Assembly: GCA_029858605.1 (NCBI GenBank)
Contig: JAOUET010000111.1
Span: 1 to 6,348, forward strand
Direction: 5' to 3'
DNA: 6,348 nt
Source: Coriobacteriia bacterium
GTDB lineage: Bacteria > Actinomycetota > Coriobacteriia > Anaerosomatales > JAENZW01
In this document: positions 1 to 5,578 of the stretch, in pieces
Numbering within the stretch: the first letter of the stretch is position 1
How the letters are laid out: each line of letters opens with the position of its first letter
Notes under the pieces: model-generated
What the model was told of the DNA's origin: nothing
What the model saw: the letters and a program-made list of their open reading frames with translations, nothing else
The model's database searches: none
Program-made: the position numbers and the translations under genes

Positions 1-1172
1 TAGACGTACGCCGAATAGTCCTCCGCCCCAGGTCGATGACGATCGCGAAGATGGTCCGGGACTGCGCGGGCAGGTCCCTGCCGGACTTCCGCCAAAGCGT
101 TCTCGACCGCGCGATACGACGCGTTCGACTTCGGTGCGATGGCCATGTAGATAGCTGCCTGAGAGAGGTTGATCCGGCATTCCGGCCAGCCGATGGCCTC
201 GGCAGCTTTGAATGCAGCCTCCGCCACCAATAGAGCCTGCGGATCGGCGTTCCCGACATCCTCGGAAGCGAAGATCATGATGCGCCGGGCAATGAACTTC
301 GGATCCTCCCCGCCCTGTATCATCCGGGCGAGCCAGTACACCGCTGCATCCGGATCGCTGCCGCGCATCGACTTGATGAACGCCGAGATGATGTCGTAGT
401 GCGCGTCGCCATGCTTGTCGTATGCTACGGGTCGGGTCAGCGTCGCATCGCGCACGTCCCCAAGCGCGATTCTTGCCGTGTCGCCCTCACCGACGCTGCG
501 TTTCGACTTCGCCGCTATCTCGAGCGTGGTCAAGGCGACGCGCGCGTCTCCACCGGCCGTGATGACTATGTGCTCCTCGGCGTCGGTGTCCAGTTCGTAC
601 GCACCGTCCAGACCGCGCTCATCGCGGACTGCCCGCAGGAGGATCTCACGAACGTCCTCGTCGCTTAGCGAGCGCAGTTCCACGACGCGCGATCGACTGA
701 TGAGCGGAGCGTTAACCTCGAAGAAGGGGTTCTCTGTGGTTGCGCCGACAAGGATCAAGAGACTGTCCTCGACCGCATGAAGAAGTGCGTCCTGCTGGGA
801 CTTGGAGAACCGGTGCACCTCGTCGACGAACAGAATCGTGCGGCGCCCGTCGGTCGCAAGCCTCTGACGAGCGGCATCGATCGCCGCTCGAATGTCGGCC
901 ACACCCGAGCTTACGGCCGATATCTCGGCGAAATGCGCCTCGGTGGTGTTCGCGATGATACGTGCAAGGCTCGTCTTGCCGCTTCCCGCAGGCCCGTACA
1001 GGATCAGTGAAGACAGCTCATCGCTCTCGATGGCTCGACGAAGTACGGTCCCAGGACCCACGACGTCACACTGCCCCACAAACTCTTCGAGGCTGTGGGG
1101 TCTCATGCGCGCAGCGAGAGGTGCGTGAGCGCGCAGCGCGTTGTCGGCTGCATCGTCGAAGAGATCGGCCAT
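1..1172 (-). CDS. rarA: Replication-associated recombination protein A (RarA/MgsA family AAA+ ATPase), 3' end cut by window edge
   Basis: The frame is open from ATG at 1172 to the left edge, giving 390 residues of a family that is usually about 430-450 long, so roughly the last 50 residues are missing. The start MADLFDDAADN leads into APLAARMRPHSLEEFVGQ, the typical RarA N-terminus. Walker A is GPAGSGKT at residues 60-67, Walker B is FVDEVHRF at 115-122, the sensor 1 region is GATTENPFFEVN at 143-154, and an arginine-finger-like SRSR lies at 159-162. The helical and tetramerisation region follows, with KHGDAHYDIISAFIKSMRGS at 253-272 and FASEDVGNADP at 301-311. Known family role: a clamp-loader-like ATPase that acts with SSB at stalled replication forks. 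The gene sits 13 nt after a lipoprotein gene and shows no good Shine-Dalgarno site (only GGA 3-5 nt before ATG), which hints at translational coupling. The identification is very secure. Confidence 0.96.
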   Translation of the reverse strand, partial: MADLFDDAADNALRAHAPLAARMRPHSLEEFVGQCDVVGPGTVLRRAIESDELSSLILYGPAGSGKTSLARIIANTTEAHFAEISAVSSGVADIRAAIDAARQRLATDGRRTILFVDEVHRFSKSQQDALLHAVEDSLLILVGATTENPFFEVNAPLISRSRVVELRSLSDEDVREILLRAVRDERGLDGAYELDTDAEEHIVITAGGDARVALTTLEIAAKSKRSVGEGDTARIALGDVRDATLTRPVAYDKHGDAHYDIISAFIKSMRGSDPDAAVYWLARMIQGGEDPKFIARRIMIFASEDVGNADPQALLVAEAAFKAAEAIGWPECRINLSQAAIYMAIAPKSNASYRAVENALAEVRQGPARAVPDHLRDRHRPGAEDYSAYV

Positions 1173-1177
1173 GATCC

Positions 1178-1199
1178 GGGCGACGCTACTGCGTCGCCC
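1178..1199 (-). promoter_or_regulatory. Perfect 9-bp hairpin over the lipoprotein stop codon, just before the rarA start
   Basis: On the minus strand GGGCGACGC, a four-base AGTA loop and GCGTCGCCC form an uninterrupted 9-bp stem. The TAG stop of the upstream lipoprotein gene (1186-1188) lies across the loop and the stem, and the rarA ATG begins 5 nt after the stem. No U-tract follows in either direction, so it is not a canonical intrinsic terminator. Its position suggests a translational coupling or mRNA stability element: a ribosome reaching the stop would open the stem and expose the rarA start. The structure is seen in the sequence; the function is inferred. Confidence 0.5.
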
Positions 1200-1797
1200 T
1201 CAGCACCTGCTGTTCGAGGAAGTCTCGATCGATGGGGCCACGGAACCTGAAGACGATGTAGCCGTGGCTGTCGACGAGAACGATGTAGGGCGTGAACGAA
1301 ACCGCCAGATAGTCCTTTGAGATGAGGCGGGCCACCTTCAGCGCCGTTTCGTCTTCAGCCCCCTCCATCAGGGCCGTCTCCTTCACAGTGATGGCTCCCG
1401 AGGCGTCTGTGGACACATACTTGCCGACATCGTACTTCACCAGATCGATCAGCCCACGGTAGTCCTTCATCACAGGATCGATCTCTGCGTCTTGATCGTT
1501 CGTGGTCTTCTGCGACGAATCGAAGAAGTACACGATCATCGGCTGATCGGTCTCCAGCCGCTGGGATATCTCTTCGGTAAGCACATCCTCCGAGGTCGGG
1601 AGAGGCATGTAGACCTGCCCCTCGGGAGGAGTCTCATCGAGGTCGAGAACCTCGTCGCCTCCCGCCGCCGGCGCGGCCACCGGTGCTGCGGCGGGTGGCT
1701 GCTCCGCGGTGCCCTCGCCTCCGCCGTCTCCGCCACCACATCCGACAAGCGAAAGGAGCATGAGAGCTGCAATCATTGCTGCGACTAGTCTGCGCAT
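1186..1797 (-). CDS. Lipoprotein with a thioredoxin-like fold but no CXXC motif
   Basis: The protein has 203 residues. It begins with a clear lipoprotein signal: MRR, a hydrophobic stretch, and the lipobox LVGC with the lipidated cysteine at residue 20. A Gly/Ala/Pro/Glu-rich linker follows (about 21-60), then a domain that looks like a thioredoxin fold: strand MIVYFFDSS (about 87-95), a central segment containing YDVGKYVS, and the cis-proline-loop-like SFTPYIVLVDSHG with strand IVFRFRG. At the place where CXXC would stand the sequence reads SQKTT, and the only cysteine in the whole protein is the lipid anchor, so thiol-disulfide catalysis is not possible. I chose the ATG at 1797 because it is preceded by a strong AGGAGGT site and gives the signal peptide; a longer frame runs to 2067 but crosses the 6S RNA. 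Likely role: an envelope-anchored, redox-inactive binding or scaffold protein; the exact function is unknown. Confidence 0.85.
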   Translation of the reverse strand: MRRLVAAMIAALMLLSLVGCGGGDGGGEGTAEQPPAAAPVAAPAAGGDEVLDLDETPPEGQVYMPLPTSEDVLTEEISQRLETDQPMIVYFFDSSQKTTNDQDAEIDPVMKDYRGLIDLVKYDVGKYVSTDASGAITVKETALMEGAEDETALKVARLISKDYLAVSFTPYIVLVDSHGYIVFRFRGPIDRDFLEQQVLRATQ

Positions 1798-1803
1798 TCT
1801 GCT

Positions 1804-1811
1804 ACCTCCTC
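1804..1811 (-). promoter_or_regulatory. Strong Shine-Dalgarno site fixing the lipoprotein start
   Basis: The minus strand reads GAGGAGGT, then GCAGA-like spacing of about 6-7 nt, then ATG at 1797. It is a near-perfect complement of the 16S rRNA 3' end. It decides the start against the much longer upstream open frame, whose own N-terminal 90 residues show no protein-like features. Confidence 0.8.
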
Positions 1812-1820
1812 GGCAGTAGA

Positions 1821-2003
1821 GCGACCTCGCCTTGCCGTGGCCCGACGCGGTGGACCTGCTTCCTAGCAGGTGGGTGCCCGCACCGTCAGCTTCCAGCTTC
1901 CCCGCGAAGAGGATACCTGTCCACTGCGGAATGGTGAGGCTCCCTACGTCAAGGTGTTGGTTCACCCGCATATTAGCCGGGACCACGCGCAAGGCGAAGC
2001 ACG
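1821..2003 (-). ncRNA. ssrS: Probable 6S RNA (RNA polymerase-binding regulatory RNA)
   Basis: This segment of about 183 nt folds like 6S RNA. The closing stem pairs 1999-1983 with 1840-1825 (16 pairs, one bulged G) and continues after a bulged U with 1981-1976 against 1846-1841, about 22 pairs in all. The large central bubble has its 5' side at about 1975-1941 and carries a 7-bp hairpin (1854-1860 with 1865-1871, loop AGGA) on its 3' side. The terminal arm is closed by 1940-1933 with 1884-1876 and ends in a small hairpin at 1899-1913. A sigma-70-type promoter sits at the right distance upstream. The place between aspS and rarA agrees with the neighbourhood of 6S-1 RNA in Bacillus subtilis, as I recall it. 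Known role: 6S RNA mimics an open promoter and sequesters the housekeeping holoenzyme in slow growth. No U-rich terminator follows, so the 3' end is probably made by processing. Ends are estimates (within about 5 nt). Folding was done by eye. Confidence 0.8.
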
Positions 2004-2008
2004 CCACA

Positions 2009-2037
2009 AGTGTACTCCCCGACGTCTGCCCTCTCAA
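2009..2037 (-). promoter_or_regulatory. Sigma-70-type promoter of the 6S RNA gene
   Basis: The -35 element TTGAGA (2032-2037, 5 of 6 consensus bases) and the -10 element TACACT (2009-2014, 4 of 6) are separated by exactly 17 nt. Transcription would start near 2001-2004, which is where the closing stem of the 6S RNA begins. It lies 35 nt beyond the aspS stop, so the RNA has its own promoter rather than depending only on the synthetase operon. Confidence 0.65.
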
Positions 2038-2071
2038 TCTCGGTTCGCTCTGCAGGCCTCCCGACACCCCT

Positions 2072-3841
2072 TTAGTCGACTCTGAGGTGAACGTCCTTGA
2101 GCTGTCTCTGACTGACGGTATCCGGTGCTCCCGTCAAGGGATCGCCGCCCGAAGAGGTCTTCGGGAAGGCGATGACGTCCCTGATCGAGTGCGCTCCTGC
2201 CAGCAACATGATCAACCGGTCCAGCCCCAGTGCGATGCCTCCGTGAGGGGGTGCCCCGAGTCTTAACGCCTCCAGCAGGAAGCCGAACTTCTCGCCGACT
2301 TCCTCCTCCCCCAGACCGAGTACGCCGAAGACACGACGCTGCAGAGAGGCATCGTGAATACGCAGTGTACCCCCACCGATCTCGACACCGTTGATCACCA
2401 GGTCGTAGCTGTGCGAAAGCGCGTCGCCGGGTTTCTCCTCGAGCGAGTCTACGTGCTCGGCAAACGGCATCGTGAACGGATGGTGGTTGGCGGCCCAGCG
2501 CTCCTCGTCCTCGTCCCACGCAAACATCGGGAAATCCACGACCCAGAGGGCCTCGAAACCCTCTCGGCGTACCGCCAACTCCTCGGCCATGTGAAGCCGA
2601 AGCACGCCAAGGACCTCATTGGCCGTGTCGTGTTCGTCGGCGATCATCAGAGCCAGATCGCCGGGCTCGATCTCGAGCGTTTCTCGCAGGCCAACGATCT
2701 CTTCATCCGAGAGGAACTTGGCGATCGGAGACTTGACCTGGTCGTCTCCTGTGAACGCTATCCACGCAAGGCCCTTCGCGCCGGCGTCCAGCGCCACTTG
2801 GTTGAGAGCGTCGATTCGTCCCCTGCTCCAATCGCCTGCACCCTTTGCGTTGATGCCCTTCACGCGTCCGCCGGAGGCTAGAGCCCCCGCGAAGACCTTG
2901 AATCCCGATGACCCGAAGACGGAACCGAGGCAGTGTACCTCCATTCCGAACCGAGTATCCGGCCGGTCCGACCCGAACCGGTCCATCGCGGAATCGTATG
3001 TGAGTCGCGGCAACGGAAGACTCAAGTCGATTCCCGCTTCCTTTACGACATCGTGCAGGATGTCCTCCGTCAGTCGCAGAACGTCGTCTTGTTCTACGAA
3101 AGACATCTCGATATCGAGCTGGGTGAACTCGGGCTGCCGATCCGCACGAAGGTCTTCGTCACGGAAACACCGCGCTATCTGGTAGTAGCGTTCCATCCCA
3201 CCGATCATCAGCAGTTGCTTGAAGAGCTGCGGCGATTGCGGCAGCGCGTAGAAGGAGCCCGGATTGAGACGGCTTGGCACTATGAAATCGCGTGCACCCT
3301 CGGGCGTGGACTTCGTGAGAATCGGCGTCTCGACCTCCATGAACCCTCTTGTCTCAAGAGACTTGCGCAGTCTCTGCGTGATACGGTCACGCAGCTGCAG
3401 CGCGGCAAGCACCTCCGGCCGGCGCATGTCCACATAGCGATAGCGCATGCGCGTGGTCTCGTCCGTCTCGATGCCAGGTTCCACCTCGAACGGGGGCGTC
3501 TCCGAAGCGTTCAAGACCATCGCCGAGGAGATCACGACTTCCACTTCTCCTGTCGGCATGTTCGGGTTCTTCGTGCCCTCGGGGCGAATGCGGACGCGTC
3601 CCTCGAGCCTCACAACCCACTCGGGCCGCATGCGCTCGGCAGTGACGAAGGCTTCACCACTCGCTTCCGGATCGAAAACACACTGCACGACACCGCTGCG
3701 ATCGCGCAGGTCCACGAAGATCAGGCCCCCGTGATCGCGTCGTTTGGCGACCCAGCCGGCAAGGACTACGTCTTCGCCGATGTTGTCCGCGCGTAGATAG
3801 CCGCAGATGTGCGTTCGTATGGAGTATCGTGCGTCGAGCAT
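2072..3841 (-). CDS. aspS: Aspartyl-tRNA synthetase, bacterial type, probably non-discriminating (Asp/Asn)
   Basis: The protein has 589 residues, the usual size of bacterial AspRS. It attaches aspartate to tRNA in the cytoplasm. The N-terminal OB-fold anticodon domain (about 1-110) holds GWVAKRRDHGGLIFVDLRD. Class II catalytic parts follow: motif 1 region at about 156-175, flipping loop with TKSTPEGARDF (177-187), motif 2 FRDEDLRADRQPEFTQLDIE (226-245), the bacterial GAD insertion domain (about 290-425), and motif 3 GGIALGLDRLIMLL (534-547). The end KTSSGGDPLTGAPDTVSQRQ is typical. His37 and Gly89 match the two positions (His31, Gly83) reported to relax tRNA choice in the Pseudomonas enzyme, so it may also charge tRNA-Asn with aspartate for GatCAB. 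The start at 3841 has an AGGAAGG site that overlaps the hisS stop; only 11 nt separate the two genes. Confidence 0.97.
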   Translation of the reverse strand: MLDARYSIRTHICGYLRADNIGEDVVLAGWVAKRRDHGGLIFVDLRDRSGVVQCVFDPEASGEAFVTAERMRPEWVVRLEGRVRIRPEGTKNPNMPTGEVEVVISSAMVLNASETPPFEVEPGIETDETTRMRYRYVDMRRPEVLAALQLRDRITQRLRKSLETRGFMEVETPILTKSTPEGARDFIVPSRLNPGSFYALPQSPQLFKQLLMIGGMERYYQIARCFRDEDLRADRQPEFTQLDIEMSFVEQDDVLRLTEDILHDVVKEAGIDLSLPLPRLTYDSAMDRFGSDRPDTRFGMEVHCLGSVFGSSGFKVFAGALASGGRVKGINAKGAGDWSRGRIDALNQVALDAGAKGLAWIAFTGDDQVKSPIAKFLSDEEIVGLRETLEIEPGDLALMIADEHDTANEVLGVLRLHMAEELAVRREGFEALWVVDFPMFAWDEDEERWAANHHPFTMPFAEHVDSLEEKPGDALSHSYDLVINGVEIGGGTLRIHDASLQRRVFGVLGLGEEEVGEKFGFLLEALRLGAPPHGGIALGLDRLIMLLAGAHSIRDVIAFPKTSSGGDPLTGAPDTVSQRQLKDVHLRVD

Positions 3842-3844
3842 CTG

Positions 3845-3853
3845 GAACCTTCC
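3845..3853 (-). promoter_or_regulatory. aspS Shine-Dalgarno site overlapping the hisS stop codon
   Basis: The minus strand reads GGAAGG about 6 nt before the aspS ATG at 3841, and the TAG stop of hisS (3853-3855) runs into it. This fixes the aspS start and shows that ribosomes ending hisS finish on the aspS entry site, so the two synthetases are likely translated together from one mRNA. Confidence 0.7.
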
Positions 3854-5121
3854 TAGCCGAGCGCGGCACGGACGGTCTCGACGACCGATGCGCGTGCCAC
3901 GCGAGTCTCATCTTTGGCCTGCATGTCCCGCACAGTGATCTCGTTCGCGGCAAGCTCATCTGGCCCGACAACGAGCGCAAGCCGCACGCCAAGTCGATCG
4001 GCCTGCTTGAACTGCGACTTCAGCGAACGCGCCTGGTGGTCCATCTCGGCCGCCACCCCTCCGTCGCGCAGCCTCTGTGTGAGCGCGAAGACCTCGTCCG
4101 CGACACTCTCGTCGACACGCGCGACGTAGACCTCCGCTCTTGCCGGGGCAGGCACCTCGACTCCCGCGGACTCCATGGCCAGCAAGGTCCGCTCGAACCC
4201 GAGGGCAAAGCCGAGCCCGGGTGTGGGCGGACCGCCATACTCCTCCATCAACCGGTCGTAGCGCCCCCCGCCGCCGATGCCGTTCTGAGCGCCCAACCCT
4301 TCGGCTTGGATCTCGAAGACCGTGCGCGTGTAGTAGTCGAGACCGCGAACCAGTCGCGGCTCCTCACGATACGGCAGCCCCAGCAAGTCCAGGTGCGCTT
4401 TGACTGCCGAGTAGTGCTCGGCACACTCGTCGCACAGCTCGTCTCGCAGAAGCGGCGCTTCGGCCATGATCTCCACGCACGCGGGATTCTTGCAGTCGAA
4501 CGCGCGCAAGGGATTCGTCTCGGCTCGGCGCTCACACTCCTCGCACAGGCCGGTAGAACGCGCGCGAATGTAGTCCGCAACGCGATCCCGGTAGGCCGGG
4601 CGACATGCGTCATCGCCCATCGAGTTCACAAGGAGCGTCATTCGATCGTCGGGAATGCCGAGTGACTGGAAGTAGCGCACGAGCAACGCTATTACCTCGG
4701 CATCCGCGCTCGGTTCGGCAGCACCGAGGACCTCGACACCGATCTGCCAGAACTGGCGCATTCGACCCTTCTGGGGACGCTCGTAGCGGAACATCGGGCC
4801 CGAGTAGTAGTACTTGGCTGAAGACCCCTGCTGCACGAGCGTGTGCTCCAACGCAGCACGCACAACGCCGGCGGTGCCTTCCGGCCGAAGCGTCAGCGAG
4901 CGGCCCGCACGGTCCTCGAACGTGTACATCTCCTTGGCGACGATATCCGTGGCCTCGCCGATTCCGCGCGTGAAGACTTCCGTGTGCTCGAGGAGAGGGT
5001 TGTAGATCGGTTCGTAGCCGTAGCGCGCGAACAGGCTCTGCGCCACACGGTTCATGTGCTCCCACGCTCGCGCGACGTCGGGAAGCATGTCGGTCGTACC
5101 TTTGGGTGCGCGTGCGTTCAT
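3853..5121 (-). CDS. hisS: Histidyl-tRNA synthetase
   Basis: With the ATG at 5121 the protein has 422 residues, the usual HisRS length, and begins MNARAPKGTTDMLP, the family's normal N-terminus. It charges tRNA-His with histidine as a class II homodimer. Visible parts: TLRPEGTAGVVRA (77-89), motif 2 FRYERPQKGRMRQFWQ (111-126), the HisRS-specific LVRGLDYYTRTVFEI (257-271) and GGGGRYD (283-289), motif 3 GLGFALGFERTLL (302-314), and an anticodon domain at about 328-422. Six cysteines in CEEC, DCKNPAC and CDEC (193-233) lie in the insertion domain; this pattern is common in HisRS of Gram-positive and related bacteria. A longer frame starts at 5196, but its extra 25 residues (basic, without conserved look) overlap a promoter, so I reject it. 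The nearest AGGAG lies about 17 nt before ATG, which is farther than usual. hisS leads the hisS-aspS operon. Confidence 0.97.
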   Translation of the reverse strand: MNARAPKGTTDMLPDVARAWEHMNRVAQSLFARYGYEPIYNPLLEHTEVFTRGIGEATDIVAKEMYTFEDRAGRSLTLRPEGTAGVVRAALEHTLVQQGSSAKYYYSGPMFRYERPQKGRMRQFWQIGVEVLGAAEPSADAEVIALLVRYFQSLGIPDDRMTLLVNSMGDDACRPAYRDRVADYIRARSTGLCEECERRAETNPLRAFDCKNPACVEIMAEAPLLRDELCDECAEHYSAVKAHLDLLGLPYREEPRLVRGLDYYTRTVFEIQAEGLGAQNGIGGGGRYDRLMEEYGGPPTPGLGFALGFERTLLAMESAGVEVPAPARAEVYVARVDESVADEVFALTQRLRDGGVAAEMDHQARSLKSQFKQADRLGVRLALVVGPDELAANEITVRDMQAKDETRVARASVVETVRAALG

Positions 5122-5147
5122 TCGGCTCGTGTTGGCCTCTCCTAGTG

Positions 5148-5168
5148 GTCGTTTCTGCAGGTTACGAC
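5148..5168. promoter_or_regulatory. Dyad symmetry at the hisS transcription start (possible operator)
   Basis: The arms GTCGT (5148-5152) and ACGAC (5164-5168) flank a central CTGCAG palindrome (5155-5160), giving nearly symmetrical spacing. The dyad covers the end of the -10 element and the predicted start of transcription. That is a position where a repressor could act, but no regulator gene is seen nearby and a chance occurrence is quite possible. Confidence 0.25.
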
Positions 5169-5195
5169 TATAGCGGAAGCGTCGGACTCTGACCA
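5167..5195 (-). promoter_or_regulatory. Probable promoter of the hisS-aspS operon
   Basis: The -10 element TATAGT (5167-5172, 5 of 6 consensus bases) and the -35 element TGGTCA (5190-5195, 4 of 6) are separated by 17 nt. Transcription would start near 5160 and leave a leader of about 39 nt before the hisS ATG. That is too short for a T-box or an attenuator. It lies entirely in the gap after the preceding gene, and it supports the shorter hisS reading frame. Confidence 0.55.
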
Positions 5196-5200
5196 CGCGT

Positions 5201-5566
5201 CTACGTTGCCTCTGGCAACTCCTCGATCAACCGGCGAGTGCGGCGCCACAGAAGCAAGCCGAAGAGGACCGCTGCGAGCTCGAACACATGCTTCACGATG
5301 ATGGCGGTGGCAAGATCGTCGAAGACCGCGCCCAGGTCGTGGGTGTTGAAGTAGATCACGCGTACGATGCCGCCGAGGACGATCCATACGAGCGAACCGA
5401 CGGCGAACTTGCCCAGCAGGGGGTATGCGCGAGCGAGCGCCGCGACTTCGGCCGGGCCGCCTTTGCGCGCGTTACGACCGAGCACCCACATGATCACCGC
5501 CGCCGAGATGAGCACGGCCGTGGCCACGTCGTGGAAGTAGTTGTTCATGATGATGAGGATGTCCAA
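5201..5566 (-). CDS. Small three-helix membrane protein of unknown function, next to ccsA
   Basis: The frame begins at TTG (5566) and gives 121 residues; an AAGGG site lies about 8 nt before it and overlaps the end of ccsA. An internal ATG at 5548 (residue 7, MNNYFHD) is possible but has no ribosome site. Three hydrophobic stretches are visible at about 13-30, 50-73 and 84-107, with basic residues after the first (GRNARKGG) and the last (WRRTRR), so it is an integral inner-membrane protein. Histidines at 12, 76 and 93 lie at or inside membrane ends and could bind heme or metal; this is only a suggestion. FHDVATAVLI (11-20) and FDDLATAIIV (82-91) resemble each other. I do not recognise the family by name. 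Its place 12 nt after ccsA suggests an accessory part in cytochrome c or heme handling, or in a respiratory function. Confidence 0.8.
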   Translation of the reverse strand: MDILIIMNNYFHDVATAVLISAAVIMWVLGRNARKGGPAEVAALARAYPLLGKFAVGSLVWIVLGGIVRVIYFNTHDLGAVFDDLATAIIVKHVFELAAVLFGLLLWRRTRRLIEELPEAT

Positions 5567-5578
5567 CGCGACTACCCT

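Noticed and set aside
36..1174. Several overlapping plus-strand open frames of 65-121 codons
   Set aside because: The minus strand carries an uninterrupted, motif-complete rarA reading across the whole stretch.
1798..2067. N-terminal extension of the lipoprotein frame by 90 residues (start at 2067)
   Set aside because: It would bury the lipoprotein signal peptide inside the protein, ignores the strong AGGAGGT site before 1797, and runs through the 6S RNA and its promoter.
2038..2071. Intrinsic terminator after aspS
   Set aside because: I looked for a G+C-rich stem followed by a U-tract and found only a 4-bp arm with a large loop and no U-tract.
2933..3796. Long plus-strand open frame of 287 codons opposite aspS
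   Set aside because: It is a shadow of aspS: high G+C sequence leaves few stop codons on the other strand, and the translation is rich in Arg, His and Leu without domain features.
4500..4630. Cysteine-rich segment in HisRS as an unusual zinc insertion
   Set aside because: The CEEC, DCKNPAC, CDEC pattern is common in HisRS from many bacteria and is not special to this sequence.
3829..4665. Long plus-strand open frame of 278 codons opposite hisS and the aspS start
   Set aside because: It crosses two well-supported minus-strand genes and the translation looks like an antisense artefact.
5122..5196. N-terminal extension of hisS by 25 residues (start at 5196)
   Set aside because: The extra residues do not resemble HisRS, there is no ribosome site, and the segment holds a better promoter reading. 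MNARAPKGTTD at 5121 is the usual start.
5122..5200. T-box riboswitch or attenuator before hisS
   Set aside because: The gap is 79 nt and the predicted leader about 39 nt, too short, with no T-box sequence or terminator stem.
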